From: Collybiopsis luxurians FD-317 M1
Taxonomy: Eukaryota > Basidiomycota > Agaricomycetes > Agaricales > Omphalotaceae
Direction of reading: 5' to 3'
NCBI GenBank assembly: GCA_000827265.1
Contig: KN834823.1
Span: 8,063-72,062, forward strand
DNA: 64,000 nt
Shown here: positions 12,391 through 24,603 of the stretch, piece after piece
How the letters are laid out: each line of letters opens with the position of its first letter
Position numbering within the stretch: position 1 is the first letter of the stretch
The notes under the pieces: generated by a model
Databases searched by the model: none
Seen by the model: only the letters and a program-made list of their open reading frames with translations
What the model was told of the DNA's origin: nothing
Position numbers and translations under genes: made by a program

Positions 12391-12928
12391 TGATGTTATA
12401 TCAGTAAATACTTTTAATCTCTGCAGTTGCTATCAACTATCAACTGCACATGGCGACCCTGATTTTGCAGAGCACACTACATATTTTGTATATAATTACA
12501 CTAGACCTGTACCTATGACCATTTATGTCTCAAAGGACCAGGTCCTAACAGTAGTGCTCTTCCAGAATGACTGTGAGTCAGATGGACTGAACTGAATTTC
12601 CAAAGTATCATACATCATCTAAAACATGAGCCATTGTGGCATTAAGGACAATTCCTCATGAGGCATTTTTATTCCAGCCTTGTCAGTGTTATCATTTAAA
12701 CAAAATTGACTGAGACTTTTAATACATTATTTGTAAGTATCCACCTATGGGCCACTATTAGTATCATATCCAGTAATGTGACTAGCTTTGAGGTGGGGAT
12801 GTTCAAGATTCATGTTTGAGACAGGCAAGACATCCCCAGCAGCAGCTAAATTCAAATGTCCAATTTTGAACTCCATATTTGAGCTTCTCTCTGAGTAAAT
12901 GGCTATCACAATGCCCCAAAACAATGAG
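12391..12928. other. No recognisable gene
   Basis: A short frame overlaps 12371-12595 but has no motif. The remainder lies just 3' of the DUF6534-like gene on the minus strand and may include its 3' UTR. Confidence 0.4.
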
Positions 12929-14986
12929 TTACACAGTAGAAGAACACCATTGTGCTACACTCACCTCTATGAGGTAAATCTCTCCCGAAGTGTAATGTGG
13001 AAAAGTGTTCACAGTTGAATCAGCATGAGTGGGATCTGTGAATCCAATGCTATTCAATCTGTCATCCATTTCTGTGGAAATCCAAGGAGGGACATTCAGG
13101 GTGATGTGATCATCACTGGTACCAAAACTAGTTTGTTCATTGTCAATGACATGACCTGCAATCAGTTTCCGGGTGTTGAGGGTACACATAAATGATACGG
13201 CAAAGGCTTAACAGGTGAGATTGGAAATTGTTAATTGCATGAACATCCCTGAGACAACACATGCTTACCTTTCATGAGGATGGAGTATGGAGCTATAAAG
13301 TCAAATGTGTTGGGCCTCACAGTAAACTAGAAATGATATGCAATTTTTGAACATTACTTCAGAAAAGGTTTAATAGGCCCATACAAAGATAACTGCCAAA
13401 ATGCTCAAAGTACTGGGTACCAAAAAAAGGGTCAGTAAGTGATGGCCAATACAGGAAGACAGACAATTTACCTTGTCAGTGCCCCGGAATGTATTGCATA
13501 TCGAACCAAGCTTCTGACCAATGAATCAGGTCTGGAAAAGACCGATCAATGAATGGATCCAAGAATTACAACTTCAACCAACCTACTTTGCATAACCAGT
13601 GCGCATTTTACGAAGATAAAACATTAGAGCAATGGCCGCAATTATGTCTGCCAATGCTCCTGCACCCAGAGCCACTGACCCTTGCACCTGATTGTGAAGG
13701 GTGCACAAGTCAGGAATCAGTAACTGGTAATTACTGCCCTTACCTTCAGGGTTGAAAGGTCTAGAATGCTTTCAAGCTGGTATCTGGATTTGAGATAAAC
13801 ATTTGACTCAGCCTTCAGGTTAATGATGTGGCAAGAGACAGTAAATTTACGCTTCAAGAAGACAAGCTAAACACAATGCTAAGACCTTGTCAGTACCGTA
13901 ATGCAGACCATGGAGAAACAATGTAAGCATACAAAACTGGAATATAATAACAATGGCCTGCAAATATACAGAACGCCACAATAAAGAGTGGAACGGCAGG
14001 CTGTCAGTCCCTTTATATAGAAACAATCAAAAAGGCTTACAAGGACAACAGTAATAGAAAGATTGTGGTGGCTGACTTCAACTGCAGCTAAGCAAAGTTT
14101 GGAGAAATGTGAACAGATCAAATACATACTTCTCCAGATTCGTAACACGAAACAACTGTTGACTTTGATCAAACTCGAGCAAATATTCCAGAATACATTT
14201 CGCACAATTTGATAACAGTATTAGATATATTCTAAAAAAGGCATGGGTCAGTTTTGAGAGCAGCAGCAGGAGAGTTCAAATAAATAGTAAATCAAAACCC
14301 CGATTTTATTGGTGGAATAATAAAAGCAACATGAATGATATTCCTAAACTTACAGCAACCAAGCTTGCAGTCTTGAAGGTCAAATATTGTCAGCTACATG
14401 TGCAATGCTAGGTTGTATCATGTAGGCTTACCACCAAAGACCAGATCATAGGATGTTCAATAATGGTGAGAAATTCCCCGAATAGGCTTCCAGACGGAAG
14501 CAAGAAACAACAGTTATGGTCAGAGAGATTTCTTTGAAGGTAAAGAAACAAGGTAAAGAACTAACGACACGGTGTAGTGATATAAAGCATGAGAAGCCAA
14601 TGCCACCTGCAGAGTTTCCAGACTCCTGTTGAGGTTCAATAAGACATGCCCTACAAGTTCATATATCAAGCAATTGGTACCAAATTATTCCAACCTGTCA
14701 ATATGAGAGCTAGGTGTGGATCAGTAATCATTGAAGATAAGAAACATACTACTATCTTCAGGGCAAAAGGATCAATAGTATACTGCTGGTAATAGTTTGC
14801 TACTTGGGCAGTCAAGATACCTAAGATCGCACAGGAGATGCTGTAGCCAATAAATATGACACCAAAGGTGTCATTCAGGAAAGTTCCCAAAGGAGGAGAA
14901 GCAGTTGTGGGGCATGCACTACTTGTCTGGTTGACAAAGGTCATGTTAGACAAATAGATGGAGCGAGAGCGGTGGGGGACAAACAT
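12929..14986 (-). pseudogene. DUF6534-like multi-pass membrane protein gene, decayed
   Basis: On the minus strand the pieces appear in family order. A first exon (ATG at 14986 or 14943) has a predicted membrane helix DTFGVIFIGYSISCAILGI followed by QVANYYQQY and DPFALKIVV. Next comes an exon with QVALASHALYHYTV, then SLTITVV and NFSPLLNIL, then YLTFKTASLVA, then a middle helix region near 14100. A last exon has PNTFDFIAPYSILMK joined across an intron (about 13208-13270) to AFAVSFMCTLNTRKLIAGHV, and a hydrophilic tail ends at 12929. This is the pattern of the mushroom-specific seven-helix DUF6534 proteins, whose function is unknown. One TGA and possible frameshifts break it. A second copy lies at 55381-56750. 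Confidence 0.55.
13905..13978 (+). pseudogene. 3' remnant of a Mutator-like transposase, shared with 55305
   Basis: The plus strand reads MEKQCKHTKLEYNNNG and ends IYRTPQ before TAA, matching VEKHCKHTELEHNDNG at 55305. There it continues directly from the transposase gene. It marks the left edge of the duplicated segment. Confidence 0.4.
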
Positions 14987-15182
14987 ACCACGGGAGCACT
15001 AGCTTTTTAAGAAAAATATTCAAAGGATGATAAAGGCATTAAAATGATATTGATTGCTAGTATTATTAATGTATGTCACATAGTGTACTGCTTACAGGCT
15101 GTACTATGATCTAGGGTTCATTATGCTCTGATATCGTTACATATACATGTTTTAGGGTATGATATATGTTTGTATAGCGTTT

Positions 15183-15371
15183 GTGTAATGGGGCTGTATC
15201 TTTAAGATATGAGTTCTTAACCACACGAGATGAACACGACCAGGTTTATGGCCAGTTGTGTAGGTTACGGTAAGAATAGAACTATCTATGTATATGTAAA
15301 AGGGTGATTATAAAGGGAGCAAATAAGATAACTTAGATAAGATATATGATAACGAGTTAGAGGGTGTTACA
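15183..15371 (-). repeat. 3' LTR of the minus-strand gypsy element
   Basis: On the minus strand the LTR begins TGTAACACCCTCTAAC right after a purine tract AATGGGGGAGGG (15372-15383) and ends CCATTACACA. The right neighbour segment 15116-15182 still aligns with 56990-57050, and this alignment stops where the LTR starts. No target duplication can be tested because the other end of the element is lost. Confidence 0.6.
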
Positions 15372-17090
15372 CCCTCCCCCATTAAATGAAGCTCATAGCG
15401 TTACAAATCAAGTTTCATTCGATGATAGCGCTGGCGCACCACTATAATTTGACCTCTATGTGAATGTGTGCTGGCATACCACAACCTTCACACTAATCGG
15501 CGTCCATAGCGATAGTATCAGAAGAATTAGCGGGATCAATGATTGTAGTTTCGGTAGGCATAGAAGTAGTGAGCTCGGTTGAGTTGAAGAGGTCATTTCC
15601 ACTGATAGTGATTTCATATCCGGGTAAACGGGCGCCGCAGTCATATTAGACGCACTCGCAGGTGTGTGATTATCGAGGGTACATTAGATACAGCGATCGA
15701 TGCGATGGGAGCAGCGGAAGATATAAAATTGGCGCTAGTGGCCGTAGTAACAGAGGAAGGGTTATACGAGTTGAACATCGGCATAGGAGTGGAGTGAATC
15801 CCCGCATTAACTCCATATAGATTGAGTAGCTGTTGTCCAGTGAGATGTACTTGGGGATCTGATCGGATAGGAGAAAATCACGATAAAAATTGGGGCATAG
15901 TATCACTTCGACAGCGGCCACCATGTATCGGATCCGTTCCGTGGGGATAGCTCCTTGATAGGAAAGTGGGTCCCAAGTCATGATACTCTGTCTTCCCCGC
16001 ACAGATCGCAGTGATATGGCGCTGTTAGGTCATGTGTAAATTCCTAGAATTCGACAAGTAGTCCCCATTGGGCAACTACCGAACCACAATGAAAGTACAT
16101 CAGCACCCGCATCAGTAGTAGGTTGAGTACGTGGTTCTCTACGAGAGTAGAGTTGTGGAACATGATAGCCCGGAATGTTAGATTGAGTAGATGGAATGGA
16201 AGGAGGGTTCTTGTTCTTTATAACCGAAGGTGTAAAGAATTGTTTGATGACAAATTGTTCAGTTGCAGTGCGTAAGTTTGCAGGTTTAGATTCGGCGCGA
16301 CACTTCATAGTGTTAAACATGCGATACACAGGGTATGCAGTTTTCTTTCCAGGCAATTGAGAATCTGTCAGGATACAATAATACTGGGCAGCTTGTGCAA
16401 TGCTAGTGGATTTGATTTGGGTATTATTTTAGGTGGAGTACGCGCATAGGGAACACTGCTAGTGGGGATCTGGGGAATAGAAGGAGGTATGGGGGGAGTA
16501 GCATATTCGACATCGACACTGGGTGACACACTCGGTGCACGGCTGACGCCTGTAGATTCAGAGGTGGAGGACACATCGATATCGAGATTCCTTTGTCGCT
16601 TTTTTTTTATGCGGATATTGTCTCTGTTGTGGTACTCATCGAGTTCAGTGGGTAATTCCTTGATCTCATGCTCTAGTCCACAGATAGTGTCGATATCCTT
16701 GACACAATCCTCCAAAAGAGTATGATTTTCCCTCTTCAGCTCCTCAGTGCATCATACACTGCCTGAATCTTGCCATTGCGATGCATAAGTTCTAGAATTT
16801 CAGGGCTCGTTTGACCACTAGAGAACTTCGCAGTTAGATGCTCAGTCCTAGCCTTGTCCGCGGTTATCCTAGGCTGCTTACTCAAGACCAGGGCCAATGC
16901 AGCATGGGCAGAGAAAGGGTTACTCATCCCATAATTAGTTTTGGGAGTATGAACGATACACATGATGTGCAGCTTGTATGTCCATTCAGCGGTATTAGAC
17001 ATGCCGAGTGGAGTGTTAGACTCAATGGTTCCAAAAGTTAAGGGGTGAGGAGCACCCTGAGACATAGGAATATCTTTGTTAGACATTTAG
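15372..17090 (-). pseudogene. Accessory reading frames between integrase and 3' LTR of the minus-strand gypsy element
   Basis: On the minus strand, downstream of integrase, a protein starts MSNKDIPMSQG (17086) and runs through SKQPRITADKARTEHL. After a one-base shift it reads ENHTLLEDCVKDIDTI and a basic and Ser/Pro-rich stretch (KKKRQRNLDID). Further frames to about 15670 contain KKTAYPVYRMFNTMKC and SQGAIPTERIRYMV in spirit of one long protein. I recognise no domain. Its place 3' of pol, in the sense direction, makes it a third ORF rather than gag. The whole stretch has stops and frameshifts. Confidence 0.4.
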
Positions 17091-17400
17091 GTTTATAGTT
17101 ATTATGGAGATTTCTTTTTTCGTGCTTAATAGCACTGGCTGGGAATGAGGAATAGTGGTGGTACGTAGACACATTGGCCTAGTCACGTATAATAAAGTTG
17201 AAGAATTTTAAGTTGGGTTACCTAATATAGTCTTATCATTAATTGATTAATTGGAAGCGCGTGGCAACAGCTTTCAATCGCTAACTCCCTGTAGTTCAAG
17301 GTAACGGTCCAGAGCAGCCAATTCTTTGCAAGAATTGTAAGGTCCAATTGATGAATCCCCCAAATTCCACTTTATTTTGAAATATAGTTTTTGTCCGTCC

Positions 17401-18678
17401 AGAAATGATCAGTAATTTCATCCACCAGTCATTCAGCTTTTCGGGATCGCCGAAGTCATATGGTTCAGCGACTGTTCTGGATGGGAATATGATGTCATCA
17501 TTAGGGTAATATTTTCGTAGTAGACTGATATGGAAATTATTGTGTATTCCTCATTTCGCAAGTTCAGTAGGTAGCCTATCCAACAGTTAGAAATTTCCTC
17601 ATTAGTTTTGGTTATAGGGTATGGTCCGATAAATTTTGGAAGTAGTTTGATTGCTCTCCCTTTGGGTAAATTTAGGTTTTTTGTAGAGAGAGGTATCAAG
17701 TTGTTAATTATTATGATTGCGTCCTCCCCTCTCTTTTTATTAGCATTATAGGTTTGATAAACTTGAGATTCCATAATAGAATCGTGGGCACCGTTTAGAT
17801 GTTGTAATGCGCGTTCGGCAAACTCTCGCACTCCCGGTGAAGATGACTGGCTTTTAGGTATTTCGTGGATCATTGATGGCATGTATCCACCATCAAGTTC
17901 AAAAGGTGCGTATCCAGTAGATTCGTTGATGCTTGAATTGATAGCAAATTCGAGCATTGGACAACATTCTACCCAATTAGTTTGATCAGCATCAACAGTA
18001 GATCATAGTATTTGTCCTATAGATCGATTCACTCGTTCAGTTATACCATCTGTTTGTGGGTGGAATGAGGTAGACACTAGTAATTTTGATCCTAATAGTC
18101 AGTGTACTTCATGCCACCAGTGTGAAGTGAAATTGGAATCCCTATCTGATACTATGGATTTAGGTAACCCATGTAGCTGTACAATTTCCTTAATAAATAC
18201 CCATGATAGTTGAGTTGCTGTAGTCGTGGTATCAATTGGGATTATGTGTACTCGGGAGGTCATTCTACAGATGACTACCCATAGATAGTTTTAGCCTTGC
18301 GATTCTGGAAATGGACCGGTTTAGTAGGAATCGGGAGTAAATGTAGTTTTCCGGTTGGTTTTTGATTAGAAGTTTTAGCGCATTGACATTTGTCACAAGT
18401 CTTGCAGTATTCCTCGACGTGTCCATTGACACGAGGCCACCAGTACCAGCGGCGAGCATAACCAGATGTGCGTTGTCCCCCAAAATGTCCCAGTGTTTCG
18501 TAGGTCTGCTCAATTATCATACCACGTAGTGATTTTCCTGATATAGAAGAGCACCCTTTAGGAATGCAAGTTACGGATTCGCCACCGCAGTTCTTAGTAT
18601 ATATCAAATCTTTTTATACAGTAAATTCAGGGTGATCATTTGGGTTCTGTAATACTTTGGAGAATAGTGGATTGGATA
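17401..18678 (-). pseudogene. Ty3/gypsy integrase fragment, 5'-truncated
   Basis: On the minus strand, reading starts at the end of RNase H/linker (NPLFSKVLQNP) and enters the integrase zinc-binding domain (HFGGQRTSGYARRWYWWP, CKTCDKCQCAK). The catalytic core keeps its HPQTDG and TERVNRS region near 18060-18020. A C-terminal region follows with EFAINSSINESTGYAPFEL and KFIGPYPITK. A TGA before STVDADQTNW stands where arginine is expected. Everything 5' of this is missing; the sequence changes at about 18678 directly into the second NLR gene, so a deletion or recombination joined the two. Confidence 0.8.
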
Positions 18679-20723
18679 AATAGTGCCTTTTGATGTCTTT
18701 TATGAAATGAATCACTGTGTTTACATATATCACAAGTCATTTCTGGAGTTTCTTTTAGATTCTAAACATGCTGGAGAGGAGCTTGCATGTAATAAATTGG
18801 CCCAGCATGGAGTAATTGTTCAGCAGTGTTTTACAACTATGGAGTCATCATTTCATTTCAATATGTGCAAATTGCCTTCCTCATATTTCTTGGATGCTGA
18901 TGTAGAGGGTATAAAGGAGAGAGCTGCAAAGAACTTCAGTGAAACATTGAAGTATTGCTGCTTATTTTGAATGGATCATTGGATAGCCGGGTTGGGTGAT
19001 AGTCTAGGAGATGTGTTAATGAATTCACTGAAAAAATTTGGGGATATCCAGGCTTTTTTTTGGATAGAGGCCACGAATCTTATGCAAACCGGTAGAAGAT
19101 CTTATGAGGCAATGAGGAAGCTTAGGAAATGAATGTCAAAGATAAGTATACAGTTCTCATTTAGTACAAAATATCTGACTGGCTGTGATAGAAAGCAATA
19201 GGATCGGACAGTCTTTTGACCACGGTAACAGCACTGGAAAGATTAACACAATCCTTTACTGGTTCACCAGCAAGACTGTCCAAACCACACCTTTATATTT
19301 CCAGTCTGCCTACTGAGATTGCAACAAGCAAGGTGCCAAGCACATGGAGGGATTACTGCAACAGGTGGTCTGTGAAGGTGTTTCAAATCAAAGTGGAGCA
19401 AAAATGGGAATATACCCTGGCAGTGCTGTTAATTCTGTTGCATTCTCTAATGATGGTTTAAGCATTGTCTCCGGCTTAAATGACAATACTGTTTGCATCT
19501 GGGATGCAGATACAGGAGCAAAAGCTCAAGTATTGGAAGGTCACTCAGGATCTGTGCAGTCTGTTGCCTTCTCCTATGATGGCTTTTGCACTGTCTCTGG
19601 TTCATATGACAGTAGTATCTGCATCTGGGATATAAACACTGGAACAAATTTGTGAACTTGGGAAGGTTATACCGAAGTGGTTATGTCCGTCGCATTCTCC
19701 ACTGATGGCTCTCGAAATGTCTCTGGTTCAAAAGATAGGGCTATCAGCATCTGGGATGCAAACTTGGGAAGGAGTTTACAAACTCTCGAAGATCCCACAG
19801 AGGAAGTTCAGTCGGTTGCATTCTCCAATGATGGGCTGTACATGACTTCTGGCTCACGTGACCACACTTTGTGCATCTAGGATGCAAGCACTGGAGTGAA
19901 TTTGCAAACTTTGCAAGTCATAGAGATTGGGTTTGGTCAGTTGCCTTCTCTCATGATGGCTTCCGCCTTGTCTCTGGCTCTAATGATGGGCACATCTGCA
20001 TCTGGGATGCAAAAGACTGGAGAAAATCAGCTAACTTTGAAAGGCCTCACAACCTGGATTAGGTCTGTTGCATTGTACAATGATGAATCCTGTATTATTT
20101 CTAGTTCAGATGACAAAACAGTTTGCATTTGGGATGCAAGCAGTGGGGAAAAATTGCAGACTCTGGAAGGTCACACAGATTATGTGTACTCTGTTGCATT
20201 TTCCAGTGATGGCTACCACATTGTTTCTGGCTCACAGGACCAGACTATCTGCATCTAGGATGCAGACCGTAGAGTGAATCTTCATATTTCACCAGGTCCC
20301 AAAGATTCTGTTAACTCTATTGCATATTCCAATGATGGCTTGTACATTGTGTCTGGCTCAGGTGACCATACTGTCTGCATCTGAGATGCAAATACTGGAG
20401 CCTGTTTACAGACTTTAGAGGGTCACACAGAATCTGTCCTGTCTGTTGCATTTTCAATTGATGACTCTTGTATTGTCTGTGGCTCACAAGATCAGACTGT
20501 CTACATCTGGGATGCAAAAGCCGGAGTCACTTTGCAGATGTGATGGAGTATATTCTGTTGCATTCTCCAAAGATGGATCCCTGATTGTCTCTGGCTCAAG
20601 TGACAAGACCATTTATATCTGGAGTGCAAACACTGGAGTGAAAGTGCAGACTTTGGAAGGTCACACAAGCTGGGTTTTCTCTGTGGCATTCTCCAATGAT
20701 AGCTCCCCTATTGTTTCTGGCTC
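18679..20723 (+). pseudogene. NLR-type (NACHT-WD40) gene, first part, truncated at 5' end and split by an LTR element
   Basis: It begins in the region after NACHT with YIYHKSFLEFLLDS and FTTMESSFHF. From about 19410 come some 11 WD40 repeats of 42 residues, each with SVAFS and CIWDA-type ends. The NACHT domain itself is gone, replaced by the gypsy fragment to the left. Several tryptophan codons of IWD have become TAG or TGA (for example at 19877 and 20257), and frames shift near 19920. The gene resumes in phase at 35965 across a clean retrotransposon insertion. Together the two parts give about 14 repeats. It is clearly non-functional. Confidence 0.85.
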
Positions 20724-20728
20724 ACTTG
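20724..20728 (+). repeat. Left target-site duplication ACTTG
   Basis: ACTTG precedes the 5' LTR. The same pentamer follows the 3' LTR at 35960-35964. Removing the element restores the WD40 frame (GSL-DKTVCI). Confidence 0.95.
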
Positions 20729-21423
20729 TGTTATGCCAACACTATTTTTTCCGCTCTTTCCAACCAGTACACTCACCCCACGACTCGATAATAGTCTTAC
20801 CAACCAATTCGGCTCCCCAAATCCAACACGCATTTTGTGAGGCGAACTAACCAGTCGCTCATTCCAAACTTCTATTCACAAGACCACATGTCTTCCCACA
20901 GAAGTATAAAAGCCTTGTACCTACATCTCTCACAATAATGCTGTTATTACCTGAACTATCTTGATCTGTGTTGTTTCTGTTCTCTTGTTCACTAGTCTAT
21001 AATATTATTCTGCTTAACACCGAGTCGAGCAAACCCCATTGACACCAAGTCACTGGCCTACCCACTTCTCACTTGTCGAGCCAATTGACAAGACTATTCG
21101 ATTGCCGTAGCCTTTTGAATATTCTGTCTCGTAGGGTAAACGGACACCGAGTCACGAACCTTCCAAGTCAACCCTTGTTAATACTGTCTTAATGAGTTCT
21201 TTTGATATACAATCTCTAGTTGCACCGAGCTACTAGAATTGTTATTCGACACTTGAGGTTCATTCCTCTATATCAAATACTCAAACTGTACAGGACTCGA
21301 TCACTTGTTGTATGTAGCGACTCCCCATCACGTACTCTGTCTCAGCTGTGGTATAATAAATTACTTTCTACTCACTGAACCTGCTACAAGCTTCTAACAA
21401 CAAAGGTAGTAAAGGTCCTAACA
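20729..21423 (+). repeat. 5' LTR of the 15.2-kb gypsy element
   Basis: 695 bp, TGTTATGCC to GGTCCTAACA. It matches the 3' LTR at full length without gaps. Confidence 0.97.
20904..20948 (+). promoter_or_regulatory. LTR core promoter and predicted RNA 5' end (self-primer)
   Basis: GTATAAAAGCC at 20904 is a TATA box. About 32 nt downstream, AATGCTGTTATT (20937-20948) is the exact complement of the site just after the LTR (21425-21436). A transcript starting here could fold back and prime reverse transcription. The 3' LTR has TATCAAAG in place of TATAAAAG. Confidence 0.6.
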
Positions 21424-21424
21424 A

Positions 21425-21436
21425 AATAACAGCATT
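21425..21436 (+). promoter_or_regulatory. Predicted self-priming primer-binding site
   Basis: AATAACAGCATT begins one base after the LTR end. It does not start with the TGG expected for a tRNA 3' end. It pairs perfectly over 12 nt with the predicted RNA start in the LTR. Confidence 0.6.
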
Positions 21437-21451
21437 CTCTCCATCACCGAG

Positions 21452-24400
21452 ATGTCTGGGGAATCTGCGAAACATTTTGTAAGTGAACAAGAAAGACGGC
21501 GTCAAGAACAAGAATGCCAAAGAGCAACAAGAGCTACAAGGTTCCAGCAAAGAGAGGAGCGACGTGGAGCTTCTACACTGGACAACTGCTCAGTTTTATC
21601 AGCACCTGCGAGAGGTGCCATACCCTCAAGAACAGGGGAAATTTTGGAACATAATGATAGAGACCTGTTTGACCTGGAAAATCCTGTCGAACATGGGTCT
21701 CCTCATGTTCCGGGACACCTGGTCTCGACACCATATGTTTCAAGTCACTCCCAGCGAGGTCAGCCATATCATATGGCAGCTAGAGCTGACTCAAGGCTAG
21801 CCATGAAAGTGCCCCAATAACACCCAAAAAAGGAAGGGAACAAGAAACAATTCATTTATCGGAATTAACTCATTCCCTGGAAGTTCCTCGAGGTTTTAGT
21901 GTGGGAGTCAGCTCGACATGCCCCTTCCACACACCAACCCATCCTGAGAATGAGGATTATTATGGAGATATTGGCATATCTCCAACGACACAATATACAT
22001 CTATAGGGGCGAGATGCGAGGTCATCTCCCCATTAGAACATATCAGACATCCACTTCCTCTCACACCAAGAGAAGAAGAATCTAAATTTGCATTCCAACA
22101 ATCAGAACGAGAGATGAGTCAGGGGTTACACTCATTGGTGCCACTCTCATTAAGGGGCCCACGGTCTCTGTTCAATTTAAAATGGTCTACTCCAATAGTA
22201 GAAAGTGATGCGATACAGGCTCAGGGATTGTTGAGCCCAATCCATGATATAGGTAGAAGAACTGTCTTGTCGCTGGAGCAAAGCAGTCCATTACCTGCTC
22301 CTCCAATGACAGAAGAATTCATGAAGGAGACACAGAATTGGAACCGCGAGAGTTCCTTAATGTCCCCTCCCTATCAGAATGTTTGTGTCGTACTGTCGAC
22401 AGAATTAACACATCAATTGGTTGATTTACTTCAAATCAATCAATGCACATGTTTCGAATTAATAAAGGCAATGCAATATTATATTTGAATTATTAATGGT
22501 CGAGACCCAGAAACGAAGGACAATTTCTGGGTTCTAGCTGCCTATTTTCGGAAACGTCTAATGCAACGACCTTCCCAGTTACCTAATGGGATAAATAATG
22601 AAATATTCCAGTCGAAAGAAGTATACGAGGGAGCCCTATGGCTATCACAGCTGATTATGGATCCTGAACAAATGGAAATGGTGAATGAGGCCACCATGAG
22701 GCATCTCGAGTCGATATGAAAATTGTGAATCGATTTTCCCCTCAATACAATAGTGGACAATGAAGAGAGAAAAAATCTGAACTCTCCTATGTTATCACTA
22801 TTAGATAAAGTGGAACAAGGACGATCTGCAAGAGCAGACAACCTTACTGGGGGTTACAGTTATACAAGTCAATTTCAGGACCAGCAGAAAATAGCTCAGG
22901 TGGCAAAGGAGTATTGTAATTCTATGGGAAATACTAATACTCCAAGCTATGAGGATCTGGAAGAGTCGAGACAACTTCCACCCACTGAACTGGACTGCAG
23001 GCTGCTGATAGTACCTGAAGAAAGGAGTGAACACCAGGTGAGGACAGCAGATGGGGTTTGGGAACTCAAACCCTCCTCAGGAAAGGCTTGAGGGGAGGAA
23101 AATGAATTCTTTTCAGAAAGAACTGTGAGACGTTTGGCATTGCAAAATGCTAGCGACACACTGATGAGTGCGATAAATCCTTGAACAAGGATATTTGCCT
23201 AGCGAAGCAGTACAAGGAGAGAATCCATGGGGATGTGGGAGGCTCCTGGGTAATAAAAGCCCAGGTGGACTCAATGACAGATGAGCCAGAAGCTGCTAAG
23301 ACCACAGGGGATCCTCATACGAGTCTCAAAACCCAAACCAAGCAGGAGATTTTCTTTCCCAGAGCAGAACATTTGCAAGCTGGAAGCTCAAAAGTATGTA
23401 TTGGAGGAGAAATTCCTCTTGATGCAGCCTTACAATTGGAAAGATGGGCTGCCTGAGACAAGTATGCTGTATTGACGACTTGTTTTGCTAATGAAACTCA
23501 CCCTGTGGGCCAATATCCTGAGCAAACAGTGACAGAGCCTGATTTGGGATGCTCTTTATGGCCAAATCATTTAGGATTTAGGACTGATGGTCTGACATAC
23601 CATAGGAGAGAAACACCCAAAGCTTTCCATGAGAATAATCGCTTGGAAGGACCCAGTTGGAATGCCAGGAGTTTGGTAAACTCCCCAAACACCACCGGAC
23701 TGGGAATTCCTTTCTCGTCTCGATATTCAGATCCTGGAAACATGGCCCGAGTCAGTGAACAGCAAAACCAATGGGAGACGTCAGGACCTAGTCAGGTAAA
23801 ACAGTGGAATATGGCATACGCCCCACCTTCAAGGGAAAAGAATGAATTCAATAATGAAGGATTTAACTTCGTGAGAAGTCGAGATAACTGGGACCTTTCA
23901 TTTTCTGAAGATCAGCTCTGCCCTTCAGCTCTCGAGACTCATCACCCAATGCCCCCATTAGAGAAAAAGGAATTCACTCCCCTACAAAATGTAAAGGGTA
24001 TAGGGAAAGTGGTTAATCCTTTTGCTAAGGAATCAAGTCGCCAGATTTCCCAACCACTGAGAGCCTCAGAAGTCCTCCCTCAGCAGCCTGCAGTTCAACA
24101 AACAGTGCATGCCCCACCACCAGTAGTTGTGGAAACCATTCTGCAGGCCGCAGGATTCACTCCACCTGTATTTACAGCTGCTCCTAGGCAATATGTCCAT
24201 CCGACTGGCAGAAATTTTGACTCGATACCTGCAATTCCACATAGATCACCGGGACAAGTAACAAATGATTATCACCCTATTGTCTCAACACAGCAAGAAC
24301 CAGCAAGAGTTCCAGCTGATCAATATTGGAGATCGGGGACTCGAGAGTATAGACCCTATATAGCTGAGCCAATGTATGACTACTCGAATCGTGCCAGTAC

Positions 24401-24603
24401 CTATAGAGGGTACGGAGTAGCAGGAGCTCCAGGAGGACCTCCATATGGGGGAGTCATGCAGACGGGAGGAATTAGTGAGGGAAATTTGGAGAGAGAAAGA
24501 GATAGTAGAAATGGCAGTTTTAGAGGGGGATCTGGAGGTGGTGGACCAGGGGGACCAGGGGGACCAGGTAGTCCCGGAGGACCACCTGATGATCCTGACA
24601 ATT
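21452..24603 (+). pseudogene. Long N-terminal Gag extension of the gypsy element
   Basis: It starts at an ATG 28 nt after the LTR (MSGESAKHFVSEQERRRQEQ) and runs through three frames joined by indels for about 1,050 codons. It is hydrophilic and Pro/Gln-rich, and ends in a Gly-rich stretch (GGSGGGGPGGPGGPGSPGG). Four TGAs in the middle part (after MQYYI, RHLESI, KL and PSSGKA) stand where CGA would give a continuous frame. No domain is recognised. The frame of its last part is the frame of the capsid region that follows, so it is probably one polyprotein. Its length is far above usual fungal Gags. Confidence 0.5.

Noticed and set aside
19447..20689. Cys/His-rich minus-strand frames over the WD40 region
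   Set aside because: They recur every 126 nt, exactly the period of the WD40 repeats, and are mirror readings of SVAFSNDG and IWDA.
19410..20730. Tandem satellite or CRISPR-like array
   Set aside because: The 126-nt periodicity is that of WD40 repeats with coding-type variation; there are no constant repeats with unique spacers.
21425..21440. tRNA primer-binding site for the large gypsy element
   Set aside because: No TGG start and no tRNA 3' end complement; the match to the LTR transcript start is perfect instead.
24401..24601. Pro-rich minus-strand frame (SGSSGGPPGLPGPPGPPGP)
   Set aside because: It is the reverse reading of the Gly-rich Gag stretch and follows from its GGA/CCA repeats.
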